Of a stretch of DNA of 64,000 bases, positions 12,301 to 23,600 are shown in pieces (positions within the stretch are counted from its first letter, which is position 1; each line of letters starts with the position of its first letter). The position numbers and the translations under genes were made by a program. The notes beneath the pieces are model-generated. The model worked only from the letters and a program-made list of their open reading frames with translations, made no database searches and was not told where the DNA came from. Location of the stretch: NCBI RefSeq assembly GCF_000003815.2, contig NC_049986.1, positions 23,813,015 through 23,877,014 of the forward strand, written 5' to 3'. The stretch comes from Branchiostoma floridae. Its lineage: Eukaryota; Chordata; Leptocardii; Amphioxiformes; Branchiostomatidae.

Positions 12301-13143
12301 GCGATGAACTACACAGTCCATGCCGTGATGTACTCGTACTTTGCTGTAAGAGCCGCGGGCTACAGACTGCCGAGGAAGCTCTCCATGGCCATCACTGTCT
12401 TACAGAGCTCACAAATGGTGGGAGGTAAGTCTTCAAAATGGTACAACCATCTCTTTATTCTTACTTCTGCACTATCATGCTACAGACTACCGAGGAAGCT
12501 CTCCATGGCTATCACTGTCTTACAGAGCTCACAGATGGTGGGAGGTGAGTCTTCAAAATGGTACAACCATCTATTTACTTTTACTCTTACTTCTGCTCTA
12601 TCATACATGTTGCAATGTTGGTTGAAAGCTAAAGAAGAAGTGTTTATTATCTACTTCTTTACTGATAGAATAGTACTAGTTATAACTATTGGCGAACATA
12701 CTTCTTTTTTTCCGTCTTTATATTTATCTACAGTCAAAATTACTACACTCAGGGCTATGATGGTAAGTTAATTTCAGAGAGTTAGCGAGACAGAGATACA
12801 CAGAGAGAGGGAGAGAAAGATCTAGAGAAGGAAGGGGAGAGAAAGAGATTGCACAACGAATTCAAATTCAAATTTATCTGGCATAGTCCTCCTTTAACCA
12901 GCTGGCACGGCGGGCAATGCTTACGTCATAGTCACATGACTACAATTTTCAAATTCCCTCTTCCCTACAGGACTGCTGATTGGTGGATACGCCCATCTGA
13001 CGTACCAATCAGGGGAGGCCTGCCATTGGTCGGATTTCGCGTCCCTCCTCTGCGTCGCCATGTACGGCAGCTACCTGGTGCTCTTCCTGCACTTCTTCGC
13101 GAAGTCTTACGTCTCCAAGACTCCAAGGCCTAAGAAAGATTGA
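7982..13143 (+). CDS. ELOVL6: ELOVL6-like very-long-chain fatty acid elongase
   Basis: Known of the family: ELOVL proteins are multi-pass ER condensing enzymes (3-ketoacyl-CoA synthases) that add two carbons to acyl-CoA. Seen: coding exons 7982-8094, 8934-9083, 9654-9792, one exon lost in the gap 10506-11213 (its 3' end is visible in repeats after 11214), 12291-12424 and 12971-13143. All visible joins have GT/AG and compatible phases. Signatures include [60 protein letters not shown] and [12 protein letters not shown]. The catalytic HxxHH box should lie in the gap, so it is not seen. The C-terminus RPKKD resembles a basic ER-retrieval tail. ATG 7982 follows an acceptor (TCTCCAG) by 4 bases, implying a 5' UTR intron; a second in-frame ATG is at 8009. 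Exons 2 to 5 each have partial tandem copies. ELOVL6 fits better than ELOVL3, but orthology is inferred by eye. Confidence 0.85.
8095..8310. repeat. Dispersed intronic repeat
   Basis: A block with AAGAAGAAG-type tracts, GGTCATTGACC/GGTCAACGACC, a CACCATGGTAACC-like run and TGTAGCAAA recurs at about 19040-19210 and 57745-57960. Here it occupies the start of elongase intron 1. The family is unidentified. Confidence 0.4.
8504..8890 (-). pseudogene. LINE ORF2 C-terminal fragment (zf-RVT region)
   Basis: Read on the minus strand, an open stretch of about 125 codons runs from [15 protein letters not shown] through a zinc-binding pattern [17 protein letters not shown] (C-x2-C...H...C) followed by W-E-R-I-K-E and ends at a stop (VIPVNT). 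C-C-H-C plus a downstream Trp is typical of the zf-RVT tail of non-LTR reverse transcriptases. No polymerase domain remains. It sits antisense in elongase intron 1. Confidence 0.65.
9128..9240 (+). repeat. Partial tandem copy of elongase exon 2 with donor
   Basis: About 105 bp of the 3' part of exon 2 (from GTCCTGCTGGTGTTCGGCGG) plus the GTAAGG donor and the following GGCCAGGGTACATT intron bases are repeated directly after the real exon, with a few substitutions. The copy has no acceptor of its own, so it should be removed with the intron. Confidence 0.85.
9298..9364. repeat. (TC)n microsatellite
   Basis: An uninterrupted TC run of more than 60 bp in elongase intron 2. Reading frames through it (Ser-Leu or Arg-Glu runs) are not genes. 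Confidence 0.95.
9491..9565 (+). repeat. Partial tandem copy of elongase exon 3 with acceptor
   Basis: TTTTCAG followed by about 63 bp of the exon 3 start (CATCCTCGGCGCGCTGCGCA...) precedes the intact exon at 9654. The copy breaks off in TTTTCTG and runs into a (GATT)n tract. It has an acceptor but no donor. Confidence 0.85.
9767..10505 (+). repeat. 26-bp minisatellite built from exon 3 end plus donor
   Basis: Unit: GTACGGACACGTAC plus TCCATCAGTAAG. The second half is the last 12 coding bases of exon 3 and the first half begins with its 5' splice site, so every unit re-creates AAG|GTACGG. About 28 units are visible, with scattered substitutions, before the array enters the gap at 10506. Confidence 0.95.
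11214..11672 (+). repeat. Tandem copies of elongase exon 4 end plus donor
   Basis: Four copies (ending near 11239, 11372, 11524 and 11670) carry the exon end coding for [11 protein letters not shown] and a following GTAAGT, GTGAGT or degraded donor. TG-rich intron sequence separates them and the period is about 130-150 bp. The last copy has lost the donor (AGAGTAAT). The complete exon is presumably in the adjacent gap. Confidence 0.8.
12479..12570 (+). repeat. Partial tandem copy of elongase exon 5 with donor
   Basis: About 66 bp of exon 5 (GCTACAGACT..CCGAGGAAGC to GGTGGGAG), its GT donor and the following TCTTCAAAATGGTACAACC are repeated just downstream of the real exon. The copy keeps the reading frame but lacks an acceptor. 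Confidence 0.85.
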
Positions 13144-13495
13144 TGTCTTCTTCGTCATGTGCACTCAAGAACCCACTTCTCAAGTGACTTCTTTCAGTCG
13201 TGCGCCTTGCCTTCAAGGCCGTCAGTACAACACCCAAGAATCTTTTGTCTCCAAGACTCGAAGATCCAAGAAGGAGTGATTTCCTTTTCTCAAGTCTCCG
13301 TTTTCAAGACTCAAAGACCCAAAGCCACACGGTCCAAAAAGCTTAAGAATGCGTTATCAAGTAAAAACTGAAATTCAGTTTCAGTCCATGTGATTTTGCA
13401 CATGCGTATAATTCTAAGCCATCCAGAAAGCTCAGTGAATATTTTCATCATGTTCGTAAAAAAAAGAAACTGAATAAAAAATGGTTGAACAGGTT
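13144..13495 (+). other. Probable elongase 3' UTR
   Basis: The sequence follows the TGA at 13141-13143. An AATAAA at 13473-13478 is a candidate polyadenylation signal. The channel gene approaches from the other strand, so the two 3' ends are convergent. Confidence 0.45.
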
Positions 13496-14373
13496 GCCTC
13501 TTTATTAATCCAGAAAGCTAGTTTTACTTTAATCAATTCAGTTTAACTCACCTGAATATTTTGATTAGGTGCATAGCGATGGTGCCATTTCCATTTTTAT
13601 ACTACACAATTTAGTCATTCGGCTACACATTTGTGCAAGCGCTACAGCAAGGGACTATATCGCTGGTTACTCTTCCCCGTAAGTGATGAGCAGAGAAGGC
13701 AATGGATATTTTTAATGCGGCATAATTGTAGCTCATTTGTAGCCTCTANNNNNNNNNNNNNNNNNNNNNNNNNNNNNNNNNNNNNNNNNNNNNNNNNNNN
13801 NNNNNNNNNNNNNNNNNNNNNNNNNNNNNNNNNNNNNNNNNNNNNNNNNNNNNNNNNNNNNNNNNNNNNNNNNNNNNNNNNNNNNNNNNNNNNNNNNNNN
13901 NNNNNNNNNNNNNNNNNNNNNNNNNNNNNNNNNNNNNNNNNNNNNNNNNNNNNNNNNNNNNNNNNNNNNNNNNNNNNNNNNNNNNNNNNNNNNNNNNNNN
14001 NNNNNNNNNNNNNNNNNNNNNNNNNNNNNNNNNNNNNNNNNNNNNNNNNNNNNNNNNNNNNNNNNNNNNNNNNNNNNNNNNNNNNNNNNNNNNNNNNNNN
14101 CACCAAACCACGAAGCCTGGTAGAGGCTAGCTCATTTGGCCTGAGAGCGTTCAACTGCCCCAAAAAATCTTTAGAAAAACTTCTGTCTAAGTCTGGCTGC
14201 ACTATACTTTTATGTTGTACTCACTGCCTTTCACCAAGAAGGTTATGTTTCGCGCCGGCGGCTTTAGGATACCCGTCGGAATTAATAATAGGCCCCTTGC
14301 AGTTTTTCAAGGCACTGCAGAAGAACTTTATATCTTTCTCATGTGGCGGCATGAGGATACCCGATAGCTGCCG

Positions 14374-14652
14374 TTACAGGAAATAGTACAACCAGAACGC
14401 GACACTGAACACCAGGAACAGCCCCGGGATGAGAATCCTCGCCGCACGGTCCAGTTTCCTGGGCAGACGGGCCGGGCGCGGGGAGGGACGTCCGGCGGGA
14501 GGGGGCGGGCCTGGCCCCGAGGCAGGCAGGCGGAACCGCACGGTCCGGGGCCGCGGCCGGGGCGGCAGGTACTCCAGCAGGTACGATGGGCGGCAGAAGC
14601 GGGCCCGCGGGATGACGACTTTGGGCTGGGCAAGCTGCTTTTCCCACGATTC
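14374..14652 (-). CDS. Terminal exon of the channel: cytoplasmic loop and TM4
   Basis: The acceptor TTTTGCAG precedes ESWEKQLAQPK. The exon then has an Arg/Pro-rich stretch of about 50 residues (intracellular loop), DRAARILIPGLFLVFSVAFW and a stop after YYFL. The D-R-x-x-R before TM4 and the W-L-Y-Y ending are typical of anion-type Cys-loop receptors. The open frame continues upstream to 14946, but that part is intronic. Confidence 0.85.
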   Translation of the reverse strand, partial: ESWEKQLAQPKVVIPRARFCRPSYLLEYLPPRPRPRTVRFRLPASGPGPPPPAGRPSPRPARLPRKLDRAARILIPGLFLVFSVAFWLYYFL

Positions 14653-17600
14653 CTGCAAAATGTCGAAAAAGACATATTCAGACCGACAAAACACTGATTT
14701 GTCAGAATAGTGGTTTACGTCATTTCCGTCGAAATTGGTGACGTTATTTATTTCTTTCAACGTCCGTGACATCATTCTGTTGACATTAAATTCGTTTGAA
14801 CGTGTACATCGTGAACCATATAAGCTTCTTCTGACATTGATAAAAAAAAAAACAGAATCTGATGCTGTATGCACCGTATTTACAGTGCAGTAAGTTCGGT
14901 GTACTGGAAAATCCCAGTAGCACTTTTCAACAAGCACAATGAACATATTTACCTCCTGTCCTAAAGCCCTGTTTATAAATCAAGAATTTAGCTCGGCCTG
15001 AGTTGTCAGCGAGCTNNNNNNNNNNNNNNNNNNNNNNNNNNNNNNNNNNNNNNNNNNNNNNNNNNNNNNNNNNNNNNNNNNNNNNNNNNNNNNNNNNNNN
15101 NNNNNNNNNNNNNNNNNNNNNNNNNNNNNNNNNNNNNNNNNNNNNNNNNNNNNNNNNNNNNNNNNNNNNNNNNNNNNNNNNNNNNNNNNNNNNNNNNNNN
15201 NNNNNNNNNNNNNNNNNNNNNNNNNNNNNNNNNNNNNNNNNNNNNNNNNNNNNNNNNNNNNNNNNNNNNNNNNNNNNNNNNNNNNNNNNNNNNNNNNNNN
15301 NNNNNNNNNNNNNNNNNNNNNNNNNNNNNNNNNNNNNNNNNNNNNNNNNNNNNNNNNNNNNNNNNNNNNNNNNNNNNNNNNNNNNNNNNNNNNNNNNNNN
15401 NNNNNNNNNNNNNNNNNNNNNNNNNNNNNNNNNNNNNNNNNNNNNNNNNNNNNNNNNNNNNNNNNNNNNNNNNNNNNNNNNNNNNNNNNNNNNNNNNNNN
15501 NNNNNNNNNNNNNNNNNNNNNNNNNNNNNNNNNNNNNNNNNNNNNNNNNNNNNNNNNNNNNNNNNNNNNNNNNNNNNNNNNNNNNNNNNNNNNNNNNNNN
15601 NNNNNNNNNNNNNNNNNNNNNNNNNNNNNNNNNNNNNNNNNNNNNNNNNNNNNNNNNNNNNNNNNNNNNNNNNNNNNNNNNNNNNNNNNNNNNNNNNNNN
15701 NNNNNNNNNNNNNNNNNNNNNNNNNNNNNNNNNNNNNNNNNNNNNNNNNNNNNNNNNNNNNNNNNNNNNNNNNNNNNNNNNNNNNNNNNNNNNNNNNNNN
15801 NNNNNNNNNNNNNNNNNNNNNNNNNNNNNNNNNNNNNNNNNNNNNNNNNNNNNNNTTGTGCAGTTTGTTTGTTTGTTTGTTTGTTTGTTTGTCAGTGTAA
15901 CGGTATCACCATCAGGGTGGGGACGAACGTGCGGAAAGCGTAGAACCACAGTCTTCTGGACAGCTTCAGCCTGATCGTCAGGGTTGTGTATGTGTTGATT
16001 GCTGGAACAAAATAGAAAACAATTGTTTGCTTCTTTTTTGTTTGTTTGTTTGTTTGTTTATGATTATCACTGTAACAGGCTGAAACCATAAGGGCAGATA
16101 TGAATATCTGGAAGGCGTAGAGCCATAGTCTTCTGGACAGCTTCAGTCTGATCGTCAGCGTGGTGTATTTATTGATAGCTGAAGAAAAGGAAAACAAGTG
16201 TTTGCTTGTTTGTTTGTTTGTTTGTTTGTTTATCAGTGTAACAGCATCACCATGAGGGTGGGGACGAACGTGCGGAAGGCGTAGAACCAGAGTCGTCTGG
16301 ACAGCTTCAGTCTGATCGTCAGCGTGGTGTATGTATTGATAGCTGAAGAAAAGGAAAACAAGTGTTTGCTTGTTCGTTTGTTTATCAGTGTAACAGCATC
16401 ACCATCAGGGTCGGGACGCACGAGCGGAAAGCGTAGAACCAGAGTCGTCTGGACAGCTTCAGTCTGATCGTCAGTGTTGTGTACGTGTTGATGGCTGGAG
16501 AAGAGAGAAAAACAAGTTTGTTTGTTTGTTTGTTTGTTTGGTTTGTGTAGCAGGGCCATAACCATGAGGGTCGGGACGGAGGTTCGGAAGACGTAGAACC
16601 AGAGTCGTCTGGACAGCGTCAGCCTGATCGTCAGGGTTGTGTACGTGTTGATGGCTGAAGAAACAGGAAAACAGGTATTTGTTTGTTTATCATATCCACC
16701 ATATGAGAGATTTTGTCCAGAAGAGAGAGAGGATATGGATACCTTCATGTATAGCCGCTATTTCTCGAGCGTACTACCACACATCGTAATGTACAATGTA
16801 GATATAACTACATGTACTCCTAATTAATGGGGCTAACGTCACAATTTCAAACCTGGGCCCGGTCGGGTTGTTTGTGGAAACGAAGAATAGAAATGTATTA
16901 CGTAAAATCATACATGTGTAGACAAATAATGCCCAGGATTTTTCTATGTACCTGTTTTAGATCATACTTTGCTTTTCCGAAAGCTGCACGGTCGGGCCCC
17001 GGTTTGGAAATGTAAGCTAGGCTTAACAGGTGAACTTTGAACCGCACGTACTTGGGCCGGGGTCCCCGCAGATGTCGACGTCATACCCGCAGGTGCCCAC
17101 GTGCTTGGCGCAGTCTCCGCACGCCGAGCAGTTCAGAAGGGAGGACAGCAGGCAGTGCTCCACGTCATAGGTGCAGGCTTCGCGGAAATACGGGCACACC
17201 AGGTCTGGAAAGGAATGGATGTTTTCATTAAGTCATAGGTACAGGATTCACGGAAATACGGGCACACCAGGTCTGGAGAGGAATTGAGTCAGATGTTTTC
17301 ATGTCTATCATGAAGATGTTTACGTCTTAGCTACCAATAGTTTTAATAAGTATATCGAAAAGGACCGTGGAATTTGGCGTACTCAGGGGGGGGGGGCTTC
17401 CAAAAGTTCCAGCTAAACCTCTTTGGTGCATTATATAAAGGAACACATGAATTCTGACAATCTTTGTACTTGGTCGGCAAAGGTAAAAAGGTATAGGCAA
17501 AGGCTGTCTCTTTACCTTTTTAGGGAGGGGGGGGTATTATGGGCGGTAGGTTGGTATCCACTGTATCAAGGGCTTGTTATTGGAAGGCCATCGTGGATCG

Positions 17601-20600
17601 TCATGATATGTAGTATGTTTTATATGAATTTCTTCCTTGACTCACCAGTATTGTTACGGAAGAACGTGCTGTAGGTAGAATCCAGTGTGGTCCCACCAGC
17701 TTGAACTGAGACACCACGTTAGTGGCGTCATACAAGATGGGGGGGGGGGGGGGGTTGTGCGGATCGTCATGATATGTAGTATGTTTTATAAGAATTTCTT
17801 CCTTGACTTACCTGTATTGTTACGGAAGAACGTGCTGTAGGTAGACTCCAGTGTAGCCCCCACCAGCTTTGTTTGTTTGAACCTTTATTTATTCATGAGA
17901 AGCTCAAATCGGCCAGCAGGCCGCTTTGAACTGAGACACGACGTTGCTAGCTATAGCGCCAGACGAGGTGGGGTGGGGGTATGTAATCATATGGATTTCA
18001 TCTTTTACTTACCCGAATTGTTGCGGAAGAACGTGCCGTAGGTAGACTACAGTGTAGCCCCCACCAGCTGGAACTGTGACACCACGTTACTGGCGTCATA
18101 CAAGATGGGGGGGGGGGTGGGGTGCGTATCGTCATGATTTGTAGTATTTTTTATAAGAATTCCTTCCTTTACTCACCGGAAATGTTACGGAAGAACGTGC
18201 TGTAGGTAGACTCCAGTGTAGCCCCCACCAGCTGGAACTGCGACACGACGTTACCAGCGTCAGACGTGACGGGAGGGCGCTTACTCTGCGCGGAGGACAG
18301 CAGCGTGAAGCGAACTCCGTTGTCTGAAGCAGGAGACACAAGACGGGGAAAAAAACTTTTCGTCAAAGAGCAGAAAATGATACAAATGAATGGACAAAGA
18401 CGCATTTTAGCCTTCTGCACCTCCTATTTTATTACTATTGTATTTTGAGGTCCCTTAAGAGGCCCAAATTACGTAGTCACGTGTTTTGAGTGATTGGTCA
18501 TTAGTATCTGCTGAAGGCTGAAGTGCATATATAGTACAGAAAAACTTCTGAGAGACTTCTTTGTAACGTATGTTGGTTCTAAACTATAGATGATATGGAA
18601 TACACAAAGGCACACATAAGCTAGAAAGGAAACATTTGCAAGCAGATACTTCATAACCTTCACATGATCTATGCTAAGAAACTACTTCCCTGTTTATTGA
18701 TGGTATAAACGTCCTTTTTGAAAATATACAACATATGTTCCCAAATTTCCGATACTTGAATACCACGGAAAAATTCATATTTCTCATGCAATTAGATAAA
18801 CCATATATTATTGATTCCATTTGTCCTTATGTTTATAATTGTTTTGAGAAGCGAGAAGAAGTTGAATTTGTACATACTTGAATGTATTAGCATATGTAGA
18901 GATGATAAGATACCTTTTTTTGGTCAAAATTGTACTACGACCTGTACTTAGCTTGTTTGAGCACAAATGTACAATAAAGGTCATTCATTCATTCATTCAT
19001 TAATGATATAGGAAACTATGATAACAAGCCAGCACCAACGCCCAACGCCCGACTCTCTCCTACGTAGCTGCCATTTGACATGTAATCGAACACCACAGTG
19101 TGTCTGCTACTTAATAAGTAACCATGGTGACAGCCATCTAGTACAGGTCATTGACCTTATTTGTGAGAAGAAGAGGAGGAATAAATGTAGCAAAATCAAC
19201 ATGCATGTTTCTCGTCTATGAATGCAAACCCAACAAACAGTAAACAATAACCTACATGCATGCAGTTTAACGGGACACTCCTGGTCGTCGAACGGATATG
19301 CGTGTAGATCCACGTTGCACCTCACCTTCAGCACCTTTCTGAAATCATGCACGTAAAAACAAGCTGTGAATATCCATAAAATTGCTCCTTCTAAGATGAA
19401 GTTGCTTTTGTGAAAAGCGGTATACTACCGTGGCCGATACGTACTTGAGGTATCTATCTATAGTAAGTTTTATAATTGTCGGCCACGGTAGTGCCAATCG
19501 GGAAGCCTCTTTCCCGTCATCTTGGACAGTAACAGAGGCTATGTTTATGAGGCAAATCCTATACTATATGAACTTTTATGAAGTATTATTTTACGCATCT
19601 GATACTACACCATATGGAGATGGATATTATCAGAGGTAACCGGTTGTTTCACAACAATGCCAGTTCGCAACCGTCAGTTCGCAACAAGGCAAGTCTTTTC
19701 GCAACAAGGTACAAGTCGTTTCGCAACATTTTAATGTTATTAATCTTGATAGCCCAATAGTATTAGGAATCGTATTGCTAACATAATTGTTTTCCTACCA
19801 CGTAAAAATCTTACCGGGTGCGAAAGACAACCCCGGCGGCAGAGGAACATGGGGCCGCTTGGACCTGACAGCCCGATGATTTTCATACGCCGGGCGGTAC
19901 AGTTTCATACGCGGCGTGCACAGGCAGGAGTATAATTATGTTAGGAATACGATTTCTGATACTATTAGGCTATCAAGATTAATAACATTAAAATGTTGTG
20001 AAACGACTTGGACCTTTGTGCGAAAAGACTTTCCTTGTTGCGAACTGACATTGTTGCGAAACATCCTGTAACCTTGTCAGATATGAAAAATCACAAAGTT
20101 TCTCTGTAGCTGTTCAAAAGTGACGGTATCGAGGTTTTCCGTTTGGCACTACCGTAGCCGACAAGGACAGGTATCTACACGCCCACATTATGTGTAGCTG
20201 TGCGACAATACTGCTTCAGCGGCAAAACACCAACTTGTTGCAGTTTTGCGTTTTCTCTTTAAGAAAAACACCACGACAATTAAGCGACGTAAGACGTCAC
20301 GCACTTACGTCATCTGATAGACAATAAACCCAGAGTTGTGGAGCCACATCTTCAGGGACAAGTTGACCTCTTCGACAACTCCGGAACTTCCGACTCTCGG
20401 TTTGGTGATACTCGCCGCTCTCCGCACCTGGAATAGAGGAATATATGTTAGTAGCAAATTCCTCTCTGACTGGTAGTTGCAAAAAGGCTAAACAAACAAT
20501 AAAGAGCAATTTGACATGTAATCACTGTACTCTAAATACTGACCCTAAAGTCTCATTTATTGGGCTNNNNNNNNNNNNNNNNNNNNNNNNNNNNNNNNNN

Positions 20601-23600
20601 NNNNNNNNNNNNNNNNNNNNNNNNNNNNNNNNNNNNNNNNNNNNNNNNNNNNNNNNNNNNNNNNNNACAAACAAACAAACAAACAAACAGACCTTGTTGC
20701 CGAACCTGAGTGCAGGTGACCAGAGAAGGGAGGGAGGGAGCGGCATCCAGCTCTTTGGACACAGGAATAAATAAATAAACAAACAAACAAACAAACAAAC
20801 CTTGTTGCCGAACCTGAGTGCAGGTGACCAGAGAAGGGAGGGAGGGAGCGGCATCCAGCCTTTGGACACAGGAATATATAAGTAAATAAACAAATAAACA
20901 AACAAACAAACAAACCTTATTGCCGAACCTGAGTGCAGGTGACCAGAGAAGGGAGGGAGGGAGCGGCATCCAGCCTTTGGACACGGGAATAAATAAATAA
21001 ATAAACAAACAAACAAACAAACCTTATTGCCGAACCTGAGTGCAGGTGACCAGAGAAGGGAGGGAGGGAGCGGCATCCAGCCTTTGGACACGGGAATAAA
21101 TAAATAAATAAACAAACAAACAAACAAACCTTATTGCCGAACCTGAGTGCAGGTGACCAGAGAAGGGAGGGAGGGAGAGGCATCCAGCCTTTGGACACAG
21201 GAAGATATAAATAAACAAACAAACAAACAAACAAACAAACCTTGTTGCCGAACCTGAGTGCAGGTGACCACAGAAGGGATGGAGGGAGCGGCATCCAGCC
21301 TTTGGACACAGGAATAAATAAATAAACAAACAAACAAACAAACAAACAAACCTTGTTGCCGAACCTGAGTGCAGGTGACCAGAGAAGGGAGGGAGGGAGC
21401 GGCATCCAGCCTTTAGACACGGCTCCGCTCAGCCGCTCGTCTATCCAGGCGATGTTATACTCAACGGTCATGGACAGGTTCTGGAAATACAGTTTACCCG
21501 TTCATTTGTTTCGCTACAAAACATACATCATGGTTTTGTTGGCATTAGTCTGTAACAGCATAACTTTAGAATGTAAGTAGGTTACGTTAAACGTAGCCCC
21601 GTAGCCTTGAGTTTAGGAAAGCAGAGTCCATCCGTTTTCTTCCAACGCCTTTTACCTCCACAACAGAAGTCAGGTACCCATCTGTACACCTGGCTGAAGT
21701 GAGAAAGGTCGTGTATAGTGCCTTTCCTAATGAGCACAAGATCAGTAGCATGACAGAATTTGATCTAGGACCTCTGGGTTCTGGGTCCCAGAGGTTCTGG
21801 GTCGAACGGCCTTAAGTTACGCCAGACGACCCCCCCCCCCCAACACACACACAGTACACACTTAAACTTAAGGTTCTGAGAATTTAGTTATTGTCTTCTT
21901 GTTTTGGTATCCTGACTATCTGTGTGTTCAACTTGACTCAATATTAATCTATTTCTGTTAAAAGTGAGACTTCCGTACCGCGTTTTTCTCCGACAGCCAG
22001 CCAATCCGCTTAATGTGGACAGACGTCTGCACGTCGATCCATTCACCTGTTACACATGAATGAACGAATGAATGAATGTATGAATGAAGGATTGAATGGA
22101 TAAGTTAATGTCTGTATGAATGAATGAATGCATCAAGTAATGATGAGTCTATGTATTTACAAAATAATGAATGGATGAATGAGTGTGTGAATGAATGGAT
22201 GGCTATACGAATGAAGGATTGAATGTGTAAAATTTTCGATGAATGAATGAATGAATAAATGAATGAAAGAATAAATGAATTTATAATTGACACCGATTTG
22301 ATCTGTTTACCGTCAGTCCTAGGGCTCTCGTTCTTGTCATAGCCAGGGGGAATTTACTTCTTTATGCAATTACTAAGCAATTACTTGACATGGTAGCTAC
22401 AAAGAGCTTTAAAGCTCATGCGCACATGGAACCGTGAACTAGCCTATTGCTGTTTACAGTCAGTCATGGGGCTTTCGTCCTTGTCATAGCCGGGGTGGGG
22501 GGGGGGTGNNNNNNNNNNNNNNNNNNNNNNNNNNNNNNNNNNNNNNNNNNNNNNNNNNNNNNNNNNNNNNNNNNNNNNNNNNNNNNNNNNNNNNNNNNNN
22601 NNNNNNNNNNNNNNNNNNNNNNNNNNNNNNNNNNNGGGGGGGGGGGGGGGGGTACTTCTTTATGCAATTACTAGGGGTCATAAAACTTGACATGGCAGCT
22701 ACAAAGAGCTCATGCGCACTTCAAACCGTGAACTAGCCTATTGCCGTTTAATACCGTCAGTCCTGGGGCTCTCGTTCTTGTCATAGCCAGGGGGGTGTGT
22801 GCTTTACTTCTTTATGTCATTCTCTAGGAGTCACCTTGACACCGTCATACCTTGACATAGTACCAACAAAGACCTCATGTGCACATGGAACTGTGAACTA
22901 GCCTATTGCCGTTTACCGTCAGTCCTGGGGCTCTCGTCCTTGTCGTATCCCGGCGGCAGCGCCTCGCCGCTCCGCCACGTCAGGAACTCCTGCCAGTCCG
23001 CGTCCCTGCATAGTACGGTGGCCCACAGGGACAATTAAGAAACAATGGTGGCCTACAACGACGAATTGGTCGGCGCAGACAACAAAATGATTTGTCGCAA
23101 CCTTACTCAGTATATTACTAAGGTATGCTCAATTTGTGTGTTTGCAATTACAGTTCAACTTTGAAGGTTTAAATATGATTAACAGAAGCTGTACAATTTG
23201 AACTTTGTCCCAGCACAAGGGAAATACTCGGCCGATGTGATTCATCTGACCTTCTTGAGATGTCTTATTCACATCATGCGCTGCCTCTCCGGAAACCGGA
23301 AGTGTGATGACGTCAGGAGTGAGTCAAAAGTGGCGGGATCGGCCGAAAATTCTTGGTGAGCGTTTTACTTGTCTTGGATAAAAGGTCAGATTGTACAAGT
23401 ATGTAATTTATACCAACACATATGAGTCTTCAATCAAATGATTAATAATACAACGTACACTTCCTCGACTTCAATGGCGCCCAAAGCGTAGGGGCGGGCG
23501 ACCGCTTGGGGCGGTGTGGGGGTGGTGGTAGTGGGTGGTGGCGTGGTCGTCGGAGGGGCGGTGGTGGTAGGTGGGGTGTAGCAGAAAGACGATTCCTGTA

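Noticed and set aside
12133-12771. 212-codon plus-strand frame as one protein
   Set aside because: It reads through elongase exon 5, its donor, and a second partial exon copy. The spliced exon 12291-12424 explains the conserved part.
14653-14946. N-terminal extension of the channel's last exon to an upstream ATG
   Set aside because: The stretch lies before a clear acceptor (TTTTGCAG) and has no channel similarity; it is intronic.
14927-15015. Micro-exon between TTTATAAACAG and GTAAATATG
   Set aside because: A 16-bp candidate with splice-like borders is easy to find by chance, and the flanking gap prevents a phase check.
20522-21471. Minus-strand frames of repeated PLPPSLLWSPALRFGNK as a repeat protein
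   Set aside because: Only the 21352-21480 copy is joined to an upstream coding part. The others are separated by donors and (TTTG)n tracts, so they are intronic copies.
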